Shown: positions 42,498-53,990, counted from the stretch's first letter. The stretch is DNA of 64,000 bases from Lactuca virosa (GCA_928212115.1 CAKMRJ010002223.1:309816707-309880706), one strand, 5' to 3'. Notes: a model not told the origin generated them from the letters alone. A program made the numbers and translations.

Positions 42498-43348
42498 TGT
42501 TGGATTAGGTGTCTAAGCCCATAACTATAATTGGTACGTACTTGAATTGATAGCAGCACAATCCTTTTGGGTTGCCCTCAAATCTAGCAACTGGACAAGG
42601 AAATTATGAAAGGAGAGATATTGATTTATTATAAGATTAATAAATTAATATAAATGATTTATTAATATGTTAAAAGCTTAATATATTAATTAGAAATCAT
42701 AAGGTTTAATTAATAGTTAGCAAGAAATTAATTAGAATTAATTTTGGGGTTAATTGTATTAATTATAAAGTGCAGGGACTAGTTTGAAGTTATCAAATAG
42801 TTGAGTGGAAGGCTCCAGAACCTCCTTGGAAGGAGGTGGACGAAATCTATAGGGGAAACCCTAAGGATTTCGTCCAAGGGGCTTGGATAAGACCTTTGGA
42901 TTAGCTTAGGCGCCAAGCAAAGGAGTATTAGGGTTTTCCCTAAACCCTAGATCCCTCAGTTATATAAGGAGCCTCCCAGCTCCTAAATTCAGCCACTCTT
43001 TCCCTTGTGAAACCCTAGGGCCAATTTTTGCATACCCTCTCTCTCTCTCCTTCAAGTTTCCTTATTGCTAGCTTTTGGGTGTGACTCCATTAGAGGCATT
43101 ACATTTGTGGTGCTAGGCTTCCAAGAAGATCAAGTTCAAGAGGATTAACAATTGTTTGCTATAACAAGTGAAAGGTATGTATTTCTAAAACCCTAGTTTG
43201 TTAATTTCGAAAATAGCCTCTCTCCTCTAGGGTTCTTGTTTTTCAATTCAAAGTTATATGTTGAATAGTTAAAACATAGATCCAAAGTAGCTTGCATGTG
43301 AACTTTGGAATTGTTTTCTAGTTTATTTGTTTCACCTAAAGCCCATCA
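42498..43348 (+). repeat. 3' LTR of C
   Basis: TGTTGGATTAGG...CCCATCA, about 96 percent identical by hand count to 35409-36257, followed by ggatc. Confidence 0.9.
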
Positions 43349-43763
43349 GGATCGTCGACCCCTCAGGGCAGAAGCTCGTCAACTAAGCAGACTCCAAGTC
43401 TGCAATCCACCTCCTGGCCACGATAGGGTCCTTCACCCCGTGGAAGTCTGGCGCACCACATCCCCTAAAATCCTTGAAGGAGAGTGTGTGTGTCCCTGAC
43501 TGGCCAGATGCCATGTTGCTCCTGAACGCCCTGAGACGATCCTCCATCAGCTTAATGATCCCTTCCTTGATCGACCTGAAAATCACCGGGGTCGCCTCAT
43601 GGATGCCTCTCATATTCTCAGACGCGATCAACTCTTGAAATCCCTCATCGACTAGATTGGAACCCGAACCCAAACCAGAATTTGATCCTGATCCTGAACC
43701 TCCCGCTCTGTGATGTGTCACCACCATTCTGAAACAAAACATATAATCATCAGGGTCATACAT
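43349..43763 (-). pseudogene. gag: B gag, N-terminal part
   Basis: The minus-strand frame begins near 43763. After a Gly/Ser stretch it reads GFQELIASENMRGIHEATP, RLRAFRSNMASGQ, FKDFRGCGAPDFHGVKDPI and VARRWIADLESA, the standard lead-in of gypsy gag. A TAG follows (43383), after which the frame continues to C's insertion point and resumes at 35408. The likely start is MVVTHHRAG (about 43733); upstream residues may be leader. Confidence 0.75.
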
Positions 43764-44670
43764 AACCTCGAGAGGTCTCGCACACTACAAGTTCCCTGGT
43801 TCTATCTTAGCACTCCTTGACTTGAGTACGGATCCTCTACTTTCAGTAGTACGGGCCCATACTACCTTCCACATCTATCTGTACTTTCCTCATGGATTGC
43901 CTTGACTTCGCTAAGTCCCTTCTACTACTATCGCTCTTCATGCTAATCTTATCCTAGGCTTATCCTAGGGTAACTCTCCGACCTACTCTCCGCCATCAGC
44001 TGCATAAGAAGTTCCTGATATCTCTCCCTAACTAGCACGCGAATACCATCACATATTACTAAGACCAGAGAATTCTCCGAATGAGAGGTCCTACCCTACA
44101 ATGGCTAGACTCAGACGAGAGCTGCGAAATAGGGCTAGACCTATCCTTCTAAAATTATTTAGTTCGCGTAATATGTAACTTAACGTATTCGTTTACTAGT
44201 TGATTAAAGATAACTAGAACCCCTAAAAGCATAAATCCAGCAGCTTTCGGGCTTTGAGTAACCATACCAAGCATATCCTATTCGGGCCATAATATCACTG
44301 ACTAATCAGTTCTAGCATGTAATTCATTAAGCACATATACATGTACATAGGGCATCTTCCTAGATCCTTAGCCCTAATCTAGCATGCAGTTGTCATACAC
44401 ATACAATAGGCATACAAGGCATCCTTCCTAGATCCTAAGCCCTCATCTGGCATGTAGTTCTCATAATCATATCATATGTCATAACAAACATGTATGGGTA
44501 TCTTGGGGAAAACTTACTTGAGCTCGGCCGATTTCACGCATCACACACCTTGTTCTTTATCAAAACTCTTTATTTTACTTTGTAGAGAAATTATTTTCTT
44601 GTAAAAATATTTCAAACCCTCGATTTAAGTTCAGACACCCCTGAAGGTGTGTCCGAATCCCTCAAACCAA
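43764..44670 (-). other. Leader of B
   Basis: Non-coding 900 bases between PBS and gag on the minus strand. No hairpins like those of C were noticed. It includes a duplicated CTAGATCCT.AGCCCT-type stretch (44362 and 44430). Confidence 0.6.
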
Positions 44671-44671
44671 G

Positions 44672-44683
44672 GCTCTGATACCA
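44672..44683 (-). other. Primer-binding site of B
   Basis: On the minus strand TGGTATCAGAGC, three bases from the 5' LTR end, complementary to initiator tRNA-Met. Confidence 0.85.
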
Positions 44684-44686
44684 ACT

Positions 44687-46615
44687 TGTAACATCCCAAA
44701 ATTTGAGACTAAAAGTTTCATTTTTGATACAACGATTCATAAAAACAGTTTATAGAAAACATCATCAAGTTATTTCATTTCATAAAAACCATAGATCGTA
44801 TGTCTCAAAAACCTATCATAATATAGTAACAATGTCAAAGTACAAATCCCAGAAATCTCATATGCGGAAAATCGTGTGTGTGGTGCACTGCAGTCACGTC
44901 GGCTCCTTCCATTTCAAAGAAGAGGTACCTGAAACAAAAACTGTAAACCGTAAGCACGAAGCTTAGTGAGTTCCCCCATCATACCACATATGATACAATG
45001 AACATATTGCCAGGCATATCTGGGTGCCCGTCCTACCTTGTTGAGCATATTTGGGTGCTCAACCTACCCATGCTAGGCAAATCGGGGGGCCTAACCTACC
45101 CTTGTCAGACATATCGGGGTGTCCGACCTACCCCTCCAGTTTATCTCAACCGGTTATGGGGACTATTTCACCCCCTCCCACTACCATATAACAACATAAC
45201 GTAATCATATTATCAGGCATACCGAGGTGCCCGACCTACCCCTTTGGTCCTTTCGACCAGATACGAGGACTTTTCCCCTACTACCACTATCACATGACAT
45301 CATACCATACTAGCACATAGAACATAACAAATAGTGCCATACCAGACAATTATCTAACAAACAACCCCTACTAGTGGGCCCACTTCTACTGGAAGGTAAC
45401 TCACCTCGATGTCGTGAAGTAGCTGTACTGTCCTCGGCTCTGGGATCAACTCCTCTCAAACTCCTAATCATAACAATGTCCTTTAATTACTCTTTCATAC
45501 TCATAATCCTCTTTACGGGTCAACTCTGGTCAATGGTCATGGTCAAAGTCAACATCCTTGTTGACTCAACTCACCGAGTTGGTCCATCAACTCGTCGAGT
45601 TCCATAGTCCATAAAACCCTAAAATCTAGATCCTACTCATCGAGTCCTTTCATGAACTCGTCGAGTTCTTCCTCAAAGCATAGTCGGGACCTTTTACCCA
45701 CAACTCGTCGAGTCCCTCCTTGCACTCGCCGAGATGCTCAATCTTCATAACCCAAACCATGGCCAAGTCGTTGAGTCATCTTCTAGACTTAACGAGTTTG
45801 CTCAGTAACAGAAAAGGTTGGGGACCACCACCCAACTCCCCGAGTTGTATGAGTAACTCGTCGAGTCCCCCGTGTTTTAAATCCATACAATCGACTTTTT
45901 GTCGGGCATAATGCATCCAAAACGTAGATCTGGTCTCCTAGGGTCGATATATCACGTAAATTTTTGAACTTTATGTTCATGCATGGGTTATTTTTCTCAA
46001 AAAGCCTTAAGAAGTGCTTCATATGATGCATGGGACTTCCATGGCCATAAAGTTGGCACCTTTATGCCACGGAGTCCCTCAAAGAATCTGGATCTGAAGT
46101 TATTATCCCAAAACATGCTTGCATCCGTGAATGGTTCCATAATATGCTCCAAATGGCCCTAAACTACCCCATGAATAGTCAAGGTATAGACTTTATACCT
46201 CAATAAGGCTGCTTGGACAACGAAATCTCTGGATCTAAAGCTTCCTCCTTCAACCAAGCACTTCTAGCTTCCACTCCTTCAAGGAAACACCAAAGAATCA
46301 CTCTCTTTTCACTCACACACACACTCAAAGGCTCTAGATCACGAATTAGGGTTTGCTGGACTGAGGGAGGCGATGAGGGAGGCCACAATGGGATGTTAAG
46401 GTCTTTAAATACGGTGCAAACCCTAAAAATTAGGGTTTCACTCTGGCAGTCCTACTCGTCGAGTCGAGGCTCCTCGACTCGTCGAGTAGGTTTCAAGTCC
46501 CGCTTCCAAAAAGAATTCCATTCCTACTCGACGAGTTTAGGGCCTCCAACTCGTCGAGTCCCTTGCAAAAATGAATAATTCTTATTAAAATACATACCAG
46601 GAACCGGGCATTACA
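44687..46615 (-). repeat. 5' LTR of B (1.9 kb)
   Basis: + strand TGTAACATCCC to CGGGCATTACA. It matches the two halves at 22262-23480 and 27434-28078 and preserves the uninterrupted target of G. It carries several ACTCGTCGAGT words, a 19-bp near-perfect inverted repeat (46451-46490), and more copies of the CCGACCTACCCC-type unit (45010-45245) than the other LTR. Confidence 0.9.
46451..46490 (-). repeat. Inverted repeat in B 5' LTR
   Basis: Two 19-base arms, CCTACTCGTCGAGTCGAGG and CCTCGACTCGTCGAGTAGG, pair except at one central base, with a two-base spacer. The equivalent at about 27912-27951 is eroded. Confidence 0.8.
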
Positions 46616-47330
46616 CAAGATGTTTGTGATCGCATGAAAAACCAATTTAATGATACTTTTGAGATTATTGAAGGATTGAAGAAATGGTTTGAGGAGCAGC
46701 AGGAGCATGCTTCCTCAAAAGGGGGAAATGAAAGTGATCCCAATCAAGAACAAGACAACAGAAACAAAGAAACCTCTAAGTCCAAAACTCCATCTATTCA
46801 TCCAACTCCTCCTAGAGGTCAATCTTCTACCACAGAGCACAACAAAATCCCAACCCCTCGGTCTTTACCAAAGTCTCCACAAAAGTTAATCTCTCAAGAC
46901 TCTCCACATGAAACTCCTCCTCATTACAAAAACTTAGCACCAGAAATGTCATCTGACCACTCTAACGACTCCCCGGCCACTATTAAAAAGAAACGTGAAT
47001 GGAGGGCCGCCAAGTTTGTAGAAAAATTTTGGAGAGATCACGGGTTCGACACGATGATGGATGAATCGCTAATTAATTCATAGGTAAATCCTACTCGCAG
47101 ACTACTGGATAATGATTATCGAGCAATCCTCACTTATGTTAAACCACCATCAAATGGTTACTGGGACATACCCATCTCCCCAAATTCCAAGTTTTTTTAG
47201 TCTTCCAACCGTTTGATCTCAGCATTCCGGATGATCAAAGACTCCCCCTGGAGGTTGAACGCTTAAACCTCTTTCAAGCTAGACATGGTTCTGAGTTTGA
47301 GAAAATATGGTCCAATGATAGACCAGACGG
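46616..47330 (+). pseudogene. D ORF, piece 2
   Basis: Starts QDVCDRMKNQFNDTFEIIEG, continuing the frame of piece 1 across B. It includes a helical segment (IIEGLKKWFEEQQEHA), a low-complexity Ser/Pro/Thr/Gln region and a basic end (KKKREWRAAKFVEKFWRDHG). A TAG at 47081 breaks it; then come YRAILTYVKPPSNGYWDIPI and frameshifts towards LNLFQARHGSEFEKIWSNDR. Low-complexity linkers flanked by helices suggest a structural protein; function unknown. Confidence 0.45.
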
Positions 47331-50204
47331 TGTGACAACCCGAAATTTCTATTCTATACAACCATTCACTTCAATAGAAGTCAGAACTGTTTCTGCTAAC
47401 TTTTGAGTTGTGCAGAGTCAGTTTGAGTGTTTTAAAGCTTAGTACTTCAGGAGATAACAGGAGAGAGGATGCTCTAGGGTTTATTGTGCATCAGTAAGGT
47501 CTCAAAACTCCAAGAGTTTGGAGTTTACGGCCTAACCATGGAGTTTACGGCCGTAAACTCCAAAGAGTATAAATATGACACTTAGTCATTTTACTCACTT
47601 TTTTTCACATTTTCAAGACTAGAACTCGAAATCCTATCAAGTATCATCCGATTTTCCTTCTTGATCTTCAACTTTTGTAAGTGTTTCTTGCCCTAATTAG
47701 TTGATATATTACTTAATCTAGTGATCTTACTAGTGTTCTTGGACATTTAACACCCTTTCAAGCTCTTTTATTGTAAGTACTCTTACCCTAGTGTGTTATA
47801 AGGCTTGTTACACTTATTAATCAACTAGAAAACACAATGAAACACAAGATCAAAGGTGTTTACGGTCCAAGCATGTTCTTGGACCGTAAACCCTAATGAA
47901 AGGGCCATTGTGTGCCCTAGTCCCTTACCAAGCCTTGGATACTAGTCTACATCACATCCTTGAAGTGTATAGGACCTTATACATCGAAAACATCAAGGAC
48001 CATTAGAGTTTACAGCCGTAAACTCATGTAGAAATGGTCCATGGGCCGTAAACTCTACAAAGGGGTGAAATGTTGCCCCAATCACTTCCTAAGGCTTAGA
48101 CTTGAAGTGAGGATGCTTCCTTATGACCTTTAAGACTTCAAAACACAAAATGGTAGAAGTACCATGAGTTTACGGCGGTAAACTCATGGGTTTACGACCG
48201 TAAACTCCGTGTGAGTTGGTCCCAAAACCATAAAATCCAAAAGAGTCTACCCTTGGACCTTAAACTCATAAGCAAGGCCCTACAACCCTTAGATGCAATC
48301 CTTAGTACTTATAGCACTTAAATCAAGTGTTTTTCATGTCCTAGGATGTCTTAACTTGGTTAATTAGTTGTTTAATGACTAATTGGATACATATATGTGT
48401 TATTATATGTTAACTAGGATCCTTGTGTGTTCTCAAGTCTTCACTTGACACTTAGCATCCTATAACATTCGTTCATCCAAACCACTCACTACAGGTGAGT
48501 TCATACCCCTTAATCAACCTTTTAAATGATTTTAAATGCTTTTATGGGGGGGATACAAGTTGAACTATTTTAGTTATTATATCAATCACATGTGATTAAT
48601 AACTACCAAACAAGTGGATTTCTTACTTTTCAAACTGTGTTATCAAACAAACTACTTTAAACTGTTTTACAAACTCTTTTACATGTCAAATACTTTTACA
48701 AACTCTTTTACATGTCAAATACTTTTATTAGAACTCTTTTAAACTTATATTCTGTTAATTGTGTATCTATATAGATATAGTTATATAAGTAGGATTGAAA
48801 GGACTTAGGACTGATAGCTCACCCTACCTCTTGTTCCTCGTTTGGTTGTGGACTTAGAGTATCGGTTGTTTGTCCGAAGGTCGTTTGAATCCTAGTTATA
48901 TATTATGTATATGTATATAGATATAAAAGTTCCTTCTTTCTATTCAATGCCTTTGGGTAGCAAAGGTATACAACATGTTCATACATACAGACCATACTAC
49001 TAGTAAACTACAATAGGCGTAGTTTAGGAAGTTACTAATACTATTACTAGAACAATGAAAAATACATTACAATACAGCTAGTACATACAGTACATTACAA
49101 TACGGCTAGTACATACTATACACTACAATACAGCTAGTACATACTATACATTACAAGACAGCTAGTACATACTATACATTTTACAAGAAAACATACATGC
49201 TAGACAGAGAGAGAACAAACATACATGTTAGACAGAGAGAGAACATACATACATACTAGGCAGAGAAAGAACACACAATACAGCTAGTACATACATTACA
49301 TATACAAGAATATTACTACAGTTATGTGAGCCACGTAACGGGGCATGGCATCACCTGTCATGGCTCGTTTTGTATCCAGAATATCCTTAATTGGAGAGCG
49401 TTGAGTTTGTGTATAGATCTATACTGGATTGACTATCCTACACCTTGTTGCTCGCTACAGTGGGACTCGCAAGTATACGGGTGCCAAACGTCATTTCTTC
49501 CGACGTCTTACATCGTCGTGTTCTAAGTCGGTAGTATGGTACAGGCCGATCACATGGTACTTTAAATAACAAATGGTTTAAGGTAGTTAGTACAGCAGTA
49601 GTTACGTAATACAATACTAGAGTACTATTTTATTTCCCATTGCATTCACTTTGTGATCTTCACACAAAGAACCGTAATGCAAAAACTATATTTTTGGTTA
49701 ATGATGGTCAGATTTGGGAAAAATACATACTCGTACAAGAGACATACACACAAACACTTGATGCCTTGGTAGAAGGCTACTTTTAGTAGTAAAACATAGG
49801 GTTTTCTAGGAAATTTGAACATTTTACAAACATACTCAAACTTTTACAAACTTACACATCACATACTTACAAACACTTTCATACAAACACAGACACTAAA
49901 ATACTTATGATCTCACCAGCTTTAAAGCTGATAAACTCTTTCAAAATAACTTGTATTCTCAGGTCGCCAGTAGACATGTACCGATGCCAGGTTTTGAGAA
50001 GACGGAGCTCGTTCAAGACTCATCTTTTATTTTGATTCATATTTTTGGTGTCTATAAACTTGACAGAACACACTTGTATTAAAATTATATTATTAATGCA
50101 ATGGATGATGTTGTTGCTTGTTTACTACTATTCATTATTGTGATACTGAACATGACGTCCTCCACCCCCGAAAGATTCCGCCGTTCCGGTTTTGGGGTGT
50201 GACA
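47331..50204 (+). mobile_element. S2: solo LTR of a Ty3/gypsy element (2.9 kb)
   Basis: TGTGACAACCCG to GGGTGTGACA, flanked by exact gacgg (47326-47330 and 50205-50209). No internal region. It contains TATAAATA (47568-47575), the palindrome GAGTTTACGGCCGTAAACTC (47541-47560) and many variants to 48210, a donor-like CAG|GTGAGT at 48495 followed by CATACCCC and seven G, and a set of near-identical ACATACTATACATTACAA-type repeats (49070-49180). Confidence 0.85.
47568..47575 (+). promoter_or_regulatory. TATA box in S2
   Basis: TATAAATA just downstream of a 20-base perfect palindrome. Confidence 0.5.
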
Positions 50205-50790
50205 GACGGGGTAAAGAACTACAAAGTGAGAAAATTCATGAAAACAGAATTTTACCAATAAACCCTTACCAGAAGAGGAAGTGAATGCATCAGAACTCAA
50301 GCGGATTTTCTTTGATTGAACCAGGAGGAAATTTTCTTGATAGCACGAGTATTTCAATTAAAGGCTGAAAAGTACCTGAAGATGAATGTTGCCTTTGAAC
50401 GTGCATGTGAGTTCTTGAAGGTTTTGGTATGTGACTTTGGAAATATTTACATAGAGATACATCCAATCATTTCCAACAAATTCAACTTTCCTCCATTCAA
50501 GCAAGTATCAACTATCACTGAAGGGTTCCACGAAATGTAATTAGGTGCAACAAGTTATCCTAAGCTAGGATTTGTATACAAAATACCTCAAGATGGACTG
50601 AAGTACTTTATCCTAGTTTCAGCCATCCATCGCCATACAAAGAAACAACTTAATGTTACTCTAGCTTCAGTGCAAAGATCGAAGTATACATCTAATGAAG
50701 TCAAGTTTGAAATCACAAGGAGGATTCAATGGATGTTTGAAGTGAGAAAGTCTTGGTGGATTATCATCAAGTTTCTAAATATGGTCAATT
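50205..50790 (+). pseudogene. D ORF, piece 3 (C-terminus)
   Basis: After a few disrupted codons the frame reads LNQEEIFLIARVFQLKAEKY, NVAFERACEFLKVLVCDFG, FNFPPFKQVSTI, then past a TAA at 50538 LGFVYKIPQDGLKYFILVSA and EITRRIQWMFEVRKSWWII, stopping about 35 bases before the polypurine tract. It is mixed helical with aromatic residues and has no RNase H motif where one would be expected. Like the K3 module it sits directly upstream of the 3' LTR. Family unknown. Confidence 0.45.
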
Positions 50791-50805
50791 GAAGAAAATA
50801 GCTAA

Positions 50806-50824
50806 GAGGTCACTTTGGGGGAAT
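50806..50824 (+). other. Polypurine tract of D
   Basis: GAGGTCACTTTGGGGGAAT directly before TGTTGAAACAAAAAG. Confidence 0.65.
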
Positions 50825-51360
50825 TGTTGAAACAAAAAGTGACCCTCTTCAGCTAAGGAACCAAAGACCTGAAGATTTGATGGTACCGTAGAGAAGATGA
50901 CTACTGGAGATTGATCTTATCTTTTGTGAACCGAAGACCTGAAGATCCACTGTAGAGATGAATGATGCATGAAGACTTCTATGTTACTTTACTGACTTAG
51001 CGTGTTTACTCTGTATTATCCAGTGAACCATTCATGGTCACTGAAGTCATTAGTTTAGTATTTGTTTATTTTTCAATGTAACTTTTTGGGACTCTATAAA
51101 TAGAGAATCCCTCTTCGTGTACCAATACACATTTTCAGAACTATTATATAAATACAAAGATCGTTCATCTCTATCTCTATCTTAAATGATAATTCGAGTT
51201 CCTCTTCATCTTAAGTTGATCACATTTACTAACTTGCGTTTGAATGCAAACCTCGTTATGAATCAACTTGGTGTCTACTTGATATATAACCTGTTGTCAT
51301 TTATATTTTCTTTATATTTCCACAATCTAACACTTGTAACTTATTATTGTTGAGCTAACA
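50825..51360 (+). repeat. 3' LTR of D
   Basis: Starts TGTTGAAAC. The end is taken as GAGCTAACA at 51360, but CAATCTAACA at 51332 is also possible. It has a TATAAATA box (51095-51102) and typical LTR structure. Confidence 0.55.
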
Positions 51361-52224
51361 AGATCCTCGAGATTAACTTTTATTCTGCAACTTATTATCT
51401 TGTACTTACATTTGTTCAATTTTTTCTCTCAACACTCTCCCACATTTTCTTTTTCCAAAAGCATTTTTCTTTTCAGTTTTTTCTATAATTTTTCCTCAGC
51501 ATTAATCATCTTCTCTTCTTCTTCCCCAAGCTTAGCTTTTTCTTTCAGCTCCTTCTCTGATGCTTCTTTAGCAGAAATCATCTTTTCCTCTTCAGATTTA
51601 TCCGCTTCTGTTAACTTCTTTTCAGCAGCTAATTTCCCTTCTTTTTCCCAGATTTCCCTTTTCCTGCTTTTTCGATGTGTCTAGATAACTTATTGTCTAT
51701 AAATATTTCATGCACAGAGACATTAGAAAACTCACAGCAGTCCTCAGAAAAAGGACTGTTGGTACCCAGATATGTAACAGAAACTTTATCAGTTGGAAAA
51801 TCATCATCATTTATTTTAAAATTAACCACTTCCTCATCAAAATTCATTACAATTGTGCCATTAAAGACATCTGTTTTTTGTTTTTGCAGTTTTCATGAAT
51901 GGCCTGCCAAAAATAATAGAGTTTGTATCTGATATGTCCAAATTACCCATGACCAGAATATAAATTCAGCCAAAAATAATAGAGTTTGTATGTGATATGT
52001 CGAGTGGTCAGCCAACTGAATAGTAGTCCCGATCTTTTTTAAAGTTCCTAATTTTAGTTTTTCAAAACTGAAAAGGGGAGGATATTGACTAAAGCTCCTA
52101 GGTCAAGCATAGCTTTGGAAAATTAAGGTCACCCAATTTACAAGGAAGCTAGAAAACTCCTGGAGGTAAACCCTTTTTCAAAATAGCTGAAATGTTTTCA
52201 CCAGCTTTTAATGTTTCGTTAGTT
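51361..52224 (-). pseudogene. I protease-like region
   Basis: Degenerate frames: a Lys/Glu-rich stretch (51400-51560) and a 72-residue frame (51847-51629) with FPTDKVSVTYLG. Around 51990-52170 short frames suggest the Athila protease surroundings, but no intact DxG site is seen. No activity can be expected. Confidence 0.35.
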
Positions 52225-53990
52225 TTAAAGTTTTTTTTTCTTTAAAACGCATAATTCCTTTAAAAATTTAGCATAACGAGGCATGTGTTTGATAACATCT
52301 AAGAGTGGAAGATTTACCTCAACCTTACGAAAGATTTCCATAACGTCCTCATCCTCTCGTTCTCGCTTCGTATTCTTCAGTCGTGATGGGAATGATGGCA
52401 AGGGATTGTACTCCTTCATAATTGGTTGCATTGGTTTTGGAGTTTCTATTCCTTCATCTTTTTCAGCTTATCTGTTTCCCAAAACTTCTTCAGATTCTTC
52501 TTCATTCTCATTTGTTGATTCATATTTTCTTGGGTCTTCATAACTCCTCCCACTTCTCAACAAAATAGCACTCACATTGTGCTTCGACTTGTTTTTAGTG
52601 TGCGCTGATAACTTTCCTTAAGATTCCAGCCGACCCACAGAAGTGTCAAGTTGAGACACCTGTTGTTCCATCTTCTTGAAACTAGCTATGGTTTCATTAT
52701 GGAATGCTTGGGTGCTTATGGCTAAGCTTTTAGCAATGTTTTCCATTTCGACCCTGGTTTCATTTTGAAAATTACCATTTTGATAAAAATTTAGAGGCTG
52801 ATTAAATTTATTTTGTTGTTGGTATCCTCCAACAGCTTTTACTGAAGCCATATCCTCTTGCAATAGTGGACACATATTTGTTGGGTGTTCAGTTTTCTAG
52901 CAGATACCTTACTGTTTCTTTGCAACTACTTTTACCTTCGTCGGTAATAAAACAACTTTCGTTAGTTCAGAAATTTAGGACACCTGATGAGCATTGCTGA
53001 GTTCTTTGACTCCTCGTGGCTAATTAGGTTCCCATTTGTCTTCATTTCTGTAATGCTTTGACTCTATCACCAGCTTCTCGACCAGCTCCCGGATTTCGGT
53101 TGGTTTCATATCACCTAAGGGACTGCCACTTGAAGCATTTATCAGACGTTGCTCCATGGGTGTCAGACCTTCACAAAACCAGTTGTACACCTGATAATCA
53201 CTGAGTCCGTGTTGTGGGCAACAAACCAACAACTTTTGGAATCTCTCCTAGTAATTGTGTAGAGCTACTGTTCTGCCTTGTTTGATACCAAGGATTTCTC
53301 TTCTGAGACTCAAAACTCGTGTTGCTGGAAAATACTTCTCTAAAACTAATTTTTCGGGTTCTGTCCATGTGGTGATCGACCCGGATGGAAGCTAGTACAA
53401 CCATTATCTCGCCGAGTCTTGAACTAAAAATGGGAATGCCCTTAACTTTATCTGATCTTCTGTGACAGCATGCGGCTTCACTCCTAAATATAACACATGA
53501 AATTCCTTAAGGAATTTATGTGGGTCTCCGTTTTCTAGAACTCAGAATGTAGGAAGAAGATGTATCAACACAGATTTGAGTTCGAAGTTCTGTGTTTCTG
53601 GAAAAGTAATGCAAAGAGGTTGTTGATTCACCTCTTGGGTGGCCCACTCTTTGAGAGTATTTTATGCTTCTTCTCCTCCTTCACTCATGGCTGATTTTTC
53701 AGATTCTGAAGGTTCTGGTGTTTCAGATTTTTCAAATTACGTTTCAGAATAATCTGTTTGCTCGGATTTAACTGTGGATGGTGGGGAGTATGTTTTAAAG
53801 GGGCTATCAGAAGGTGAAGATAGGGTACTTTCAAGAAAAATGGAAAATTCGTATCTGGTTTGTTCCACAAGGGACTACCTTGTGGTGTGGTGATTTCTGG
53901 TGGTAATGAAGAGGATGAACCAAAGAAACCAACTGATTGTTTTTTCTTTGTTGCTTCTTTCTTCAATTCCTTGTAGTTCTTTCAATTTAT
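52225..53990 (-). pseudogene. gag: I gag (Athila type), broken
   Basis: Several minus-strand frames in order: 53966-53685 (Pro-rich start), 53404-53198 and 53232-53020 with the gag segment CPQHGLSDYQVYNWFCEGL and RLINASSGSPLGDMKPTEI, 52875-52618 with a Gln/Asn-rich stretch (GGYQQQNKFNQPLNFYQNG) and coiled coil, and 52431-52225 ending MPRYAKFLKELCVLKKKK. The MPRYAKFLKE block is a hallmark of Athila gag-pol. It forms the capsid; stops and frameshifts break it at least five times. Confidence 0.65.

Larger units (their letters stand above)
35409..43348 (+). mobile_element. Element C: near full-length Ty1/copia element
   Basis: Two LTRs (35409-36257 and 42498-43348), PBS, long leader, gag, protease, integrase, RT, RNase H, long 3' UTR and polypurine tract, in the copia order with integrase before RT. 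Hand alignment of the LTRs gives about 34 differences in 850 positions plus one small indel. The polyprotein is one frame broken by several stops and frameshifts. C lies in B's gag with a five-base duplication. Confidence 0.9.
22262..46615 (-). mobile_element. Element B: Ty3/gypsy element, interrupted by G, S1 and C
   Basis: On the minus strand: 5' LTR 46615-44687, PBS 44683-44672, leader, gag split by C, zinc knuckle, protease split by S1, RT, RNase H, integrase, shortened C-terminus, polypurine tract and 3' LTR (28078-22262, split by G). Removing the three insertions leaves an element of about 9.6 kb. It is dead: the RT active-site pair DD is DE, a zinc-binding Cys is lost in integrase, and frames are broken. 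Inserted in D. Confidence 0.85.
21127..51360 (+). mobile_element. Element D: LTR element with unusual ORF, split by H, B and S2
   Basis: Three pieces (21127-22261, 46616-47330, 50205-51360) form one + strand element whose right end has a polypurine tract and an LTR (50825-51360). The reading frame of piece 1 agrees with piece 2 when one copy of the B duplication is removed, and piece 2 joins piece 3 through the exact gacgg duplication around S2. About 2.4 kb of internal sequence is visible, with no recognisable RT, integrase or protease. Its left end is outside the window. Confidence 0.6.

Noticed and set aside
49070..49180. CRISPR-like short repeats in S2
   Set aside because: Direct tandem repeats without unique spacers in a plant LTR; simple local duplication.
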